Shown one piece after another: positions 5,927 through 6,198 of a stretch of 6,198 nt of DNA (the first letter of the stretch is position 1; every line of letters starts with the position of its first letter). Both the position numbers and the translations under genes were made by a program. Below the pieces are notes generated by a model that worked only from the letters and a program-made list of their open reading frames with translations, searched no databases and was not told where the DNA came from. This DNA is from an uncultured Bacilli bacterium (GTDB lineage: Bacteria > Bacillota_I > Bacilli_A > RF39 > UBA660), in assembly GCA_905236935.1 (NCBI GenBank), contig CAJOQL010000090.1:1-6198 (forward strand). The letters are read 5' to 3'.

Positions 5927-5959
5927 ATATAGCATAATTCAAAATCAAAACTAATCACA

Positions 5960-5987
5960 TTCATATTGAATTAAATATTATTATAAT
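5960..5987 (+). promoter_or_regulatory. Promoter of the EEP-family gene
   Basis: A perfect TATAAT (5982-5987) lies 16 bp after TTCATA (5960-5965), which matches the -35 consensus at four of six positions. Transcription would start near 5994, giving a leader of about 16 nt with GGTGA (6001-6005) as the ribosome binding site. It diverges from the trmR promoter within a 133-bp gap. Confidence 0.55.
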
Positions 5988-5999
5988 GTATATTGAATT
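5963..5999 (+). repeat. Pair of 10-bp direct repeats flanking the EEP -10 box
   Basis: ATATTGAATT occurs at 5963-5972 and again at 5990-5999, 27 bp apart from start to start, on either side of TATAAT at 5982-5987. One copy overlaps the -35 and the other the start site, a layout an operator pair could have. The words are AT-rich, so chance is a serious alternative. Confidence 0.35.
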
Positions 6000-6009
6000 T
6001 GGTGAAAAT

Positions 6010-6198
6010 ATGAAAGTTAAATTAATGAGTTTTAATGTTCAACATTTTGAAAACTATAATACAAAAAAGATAGATTATAATAGTGTTTTAAATATAATAA
6101 ATAAATATAATCCTGATATTATAGCTTTAAATGAAGTATATGGTAAAGGATTTGATAAAAATATTGGTGGAATTCAATCAGAAGAAATAGCTAATAAA
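6010..6198 (+). CDS. Endonuclease/exonuclease/phosphatase (EEP) family protein, N-terminal part only
   Basis: The first 63 residues of a gene that runs off the right edge. The start MKVKLMSFNVQHFENY and the later PDIIALNEVYG (35-45) are the first two blocks of the EEP fold shared by Mg2+-dependent nucleases and phosphodiesterases (DNase I, exonuclease III, sphingomyelinase-like). N9 and E42 occupy the positions of the metal-site Asn and Glu. The LNEV form rather than LQEV is seen in many small uncharacterised Bacillota members, so the substrate cannot be told. No signal peptide is present, which argues for a cytoplasmic enzyme. GGTGA (6001-6005) lies 4 bp before the ATG. The catalytic His and Asp blocks lie beyond the window, so the activity of the full protein cannot be judged. 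Confidence 0.85.
   Translation, partial: MKVKLMSFNVQHFENYNTKKIDYNSVLNIINKYNPDIIALNEVYGKGFDKNIGGIQSEEIANK

Overview
The window is strongly AT-rich DNA from a low-GC Bacillota. Its nearest feel is gut Bacilli of the Erysipelotrichales, Acholeplasmatales or RF39 type, but this placement is an inference from composition and protein flavour, not a tested one. The standard bacterial code applies: the U32-family gene ending at 4499 stops at TGA inside an ATGA overlap, and all tryptophans in the family-assigned proteins use TGG. A Mycoplasma-type UGA=Trp code is therefore unlikely. Genes are closely packed and intergenic gaps hold recognisable promoters and intrinsic terminators.

Left part (1-2090), all read leftward: a minus-strand promoter firing out of the left edge, then an MmcQ/YjbR-family protein (153-806), then trigger factor (tig, 846-2090). 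tig and the yjbR-like gene are separated by a terminator hairpin that overlaps the tig stop codon. The yjbR-like gene has no ribosome binding site and may be leaderless.

Middle (2091-2820): a compact divergent promoter region serves tig (minus) and an unrecognised 198-residue protein (plus, 2208-2804). That protein converges on greA with a 14-bp overlap. One bidirectional hairpin terminator holds both stop codons.

Right part (2791-5876), read leftward: an operon trmR - yrrN - yrrO - greA, matching the known Bacillus order yrrM-yrrN-yrrO-(udk)-greA but without udk. The first three genes form the wobble-uridine pathway of tRNA: YrrN/YrrO (TrhP-type U32 proteins) make 5-hydroxyuridine at position 34 and TrmR methylates it to 5-methoxyuridine. 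The genes overlap by 14 and 4 bp, which suggests translational coupling. greA, a transcript-cleavage factor, follows after 44 bp and may also have its own promoter. At the right edge a plus-strand endonuclease/exonuclease/phosphatase-family gene begins (6010) and is cut by the window.

Overall this is mostly housekeeping territory (protein folding, tRNA decoding, transcription elongation). I see no mobile element, CRISPR array, tRNA/rRNA gene or defence system. The points most worth a second look are the G7 tract between the -35 and -10 of the left promoter, the orphan 198-residue protein, the possibly leaderless yjbR-like gene and the cysteine-free short U32 partner.
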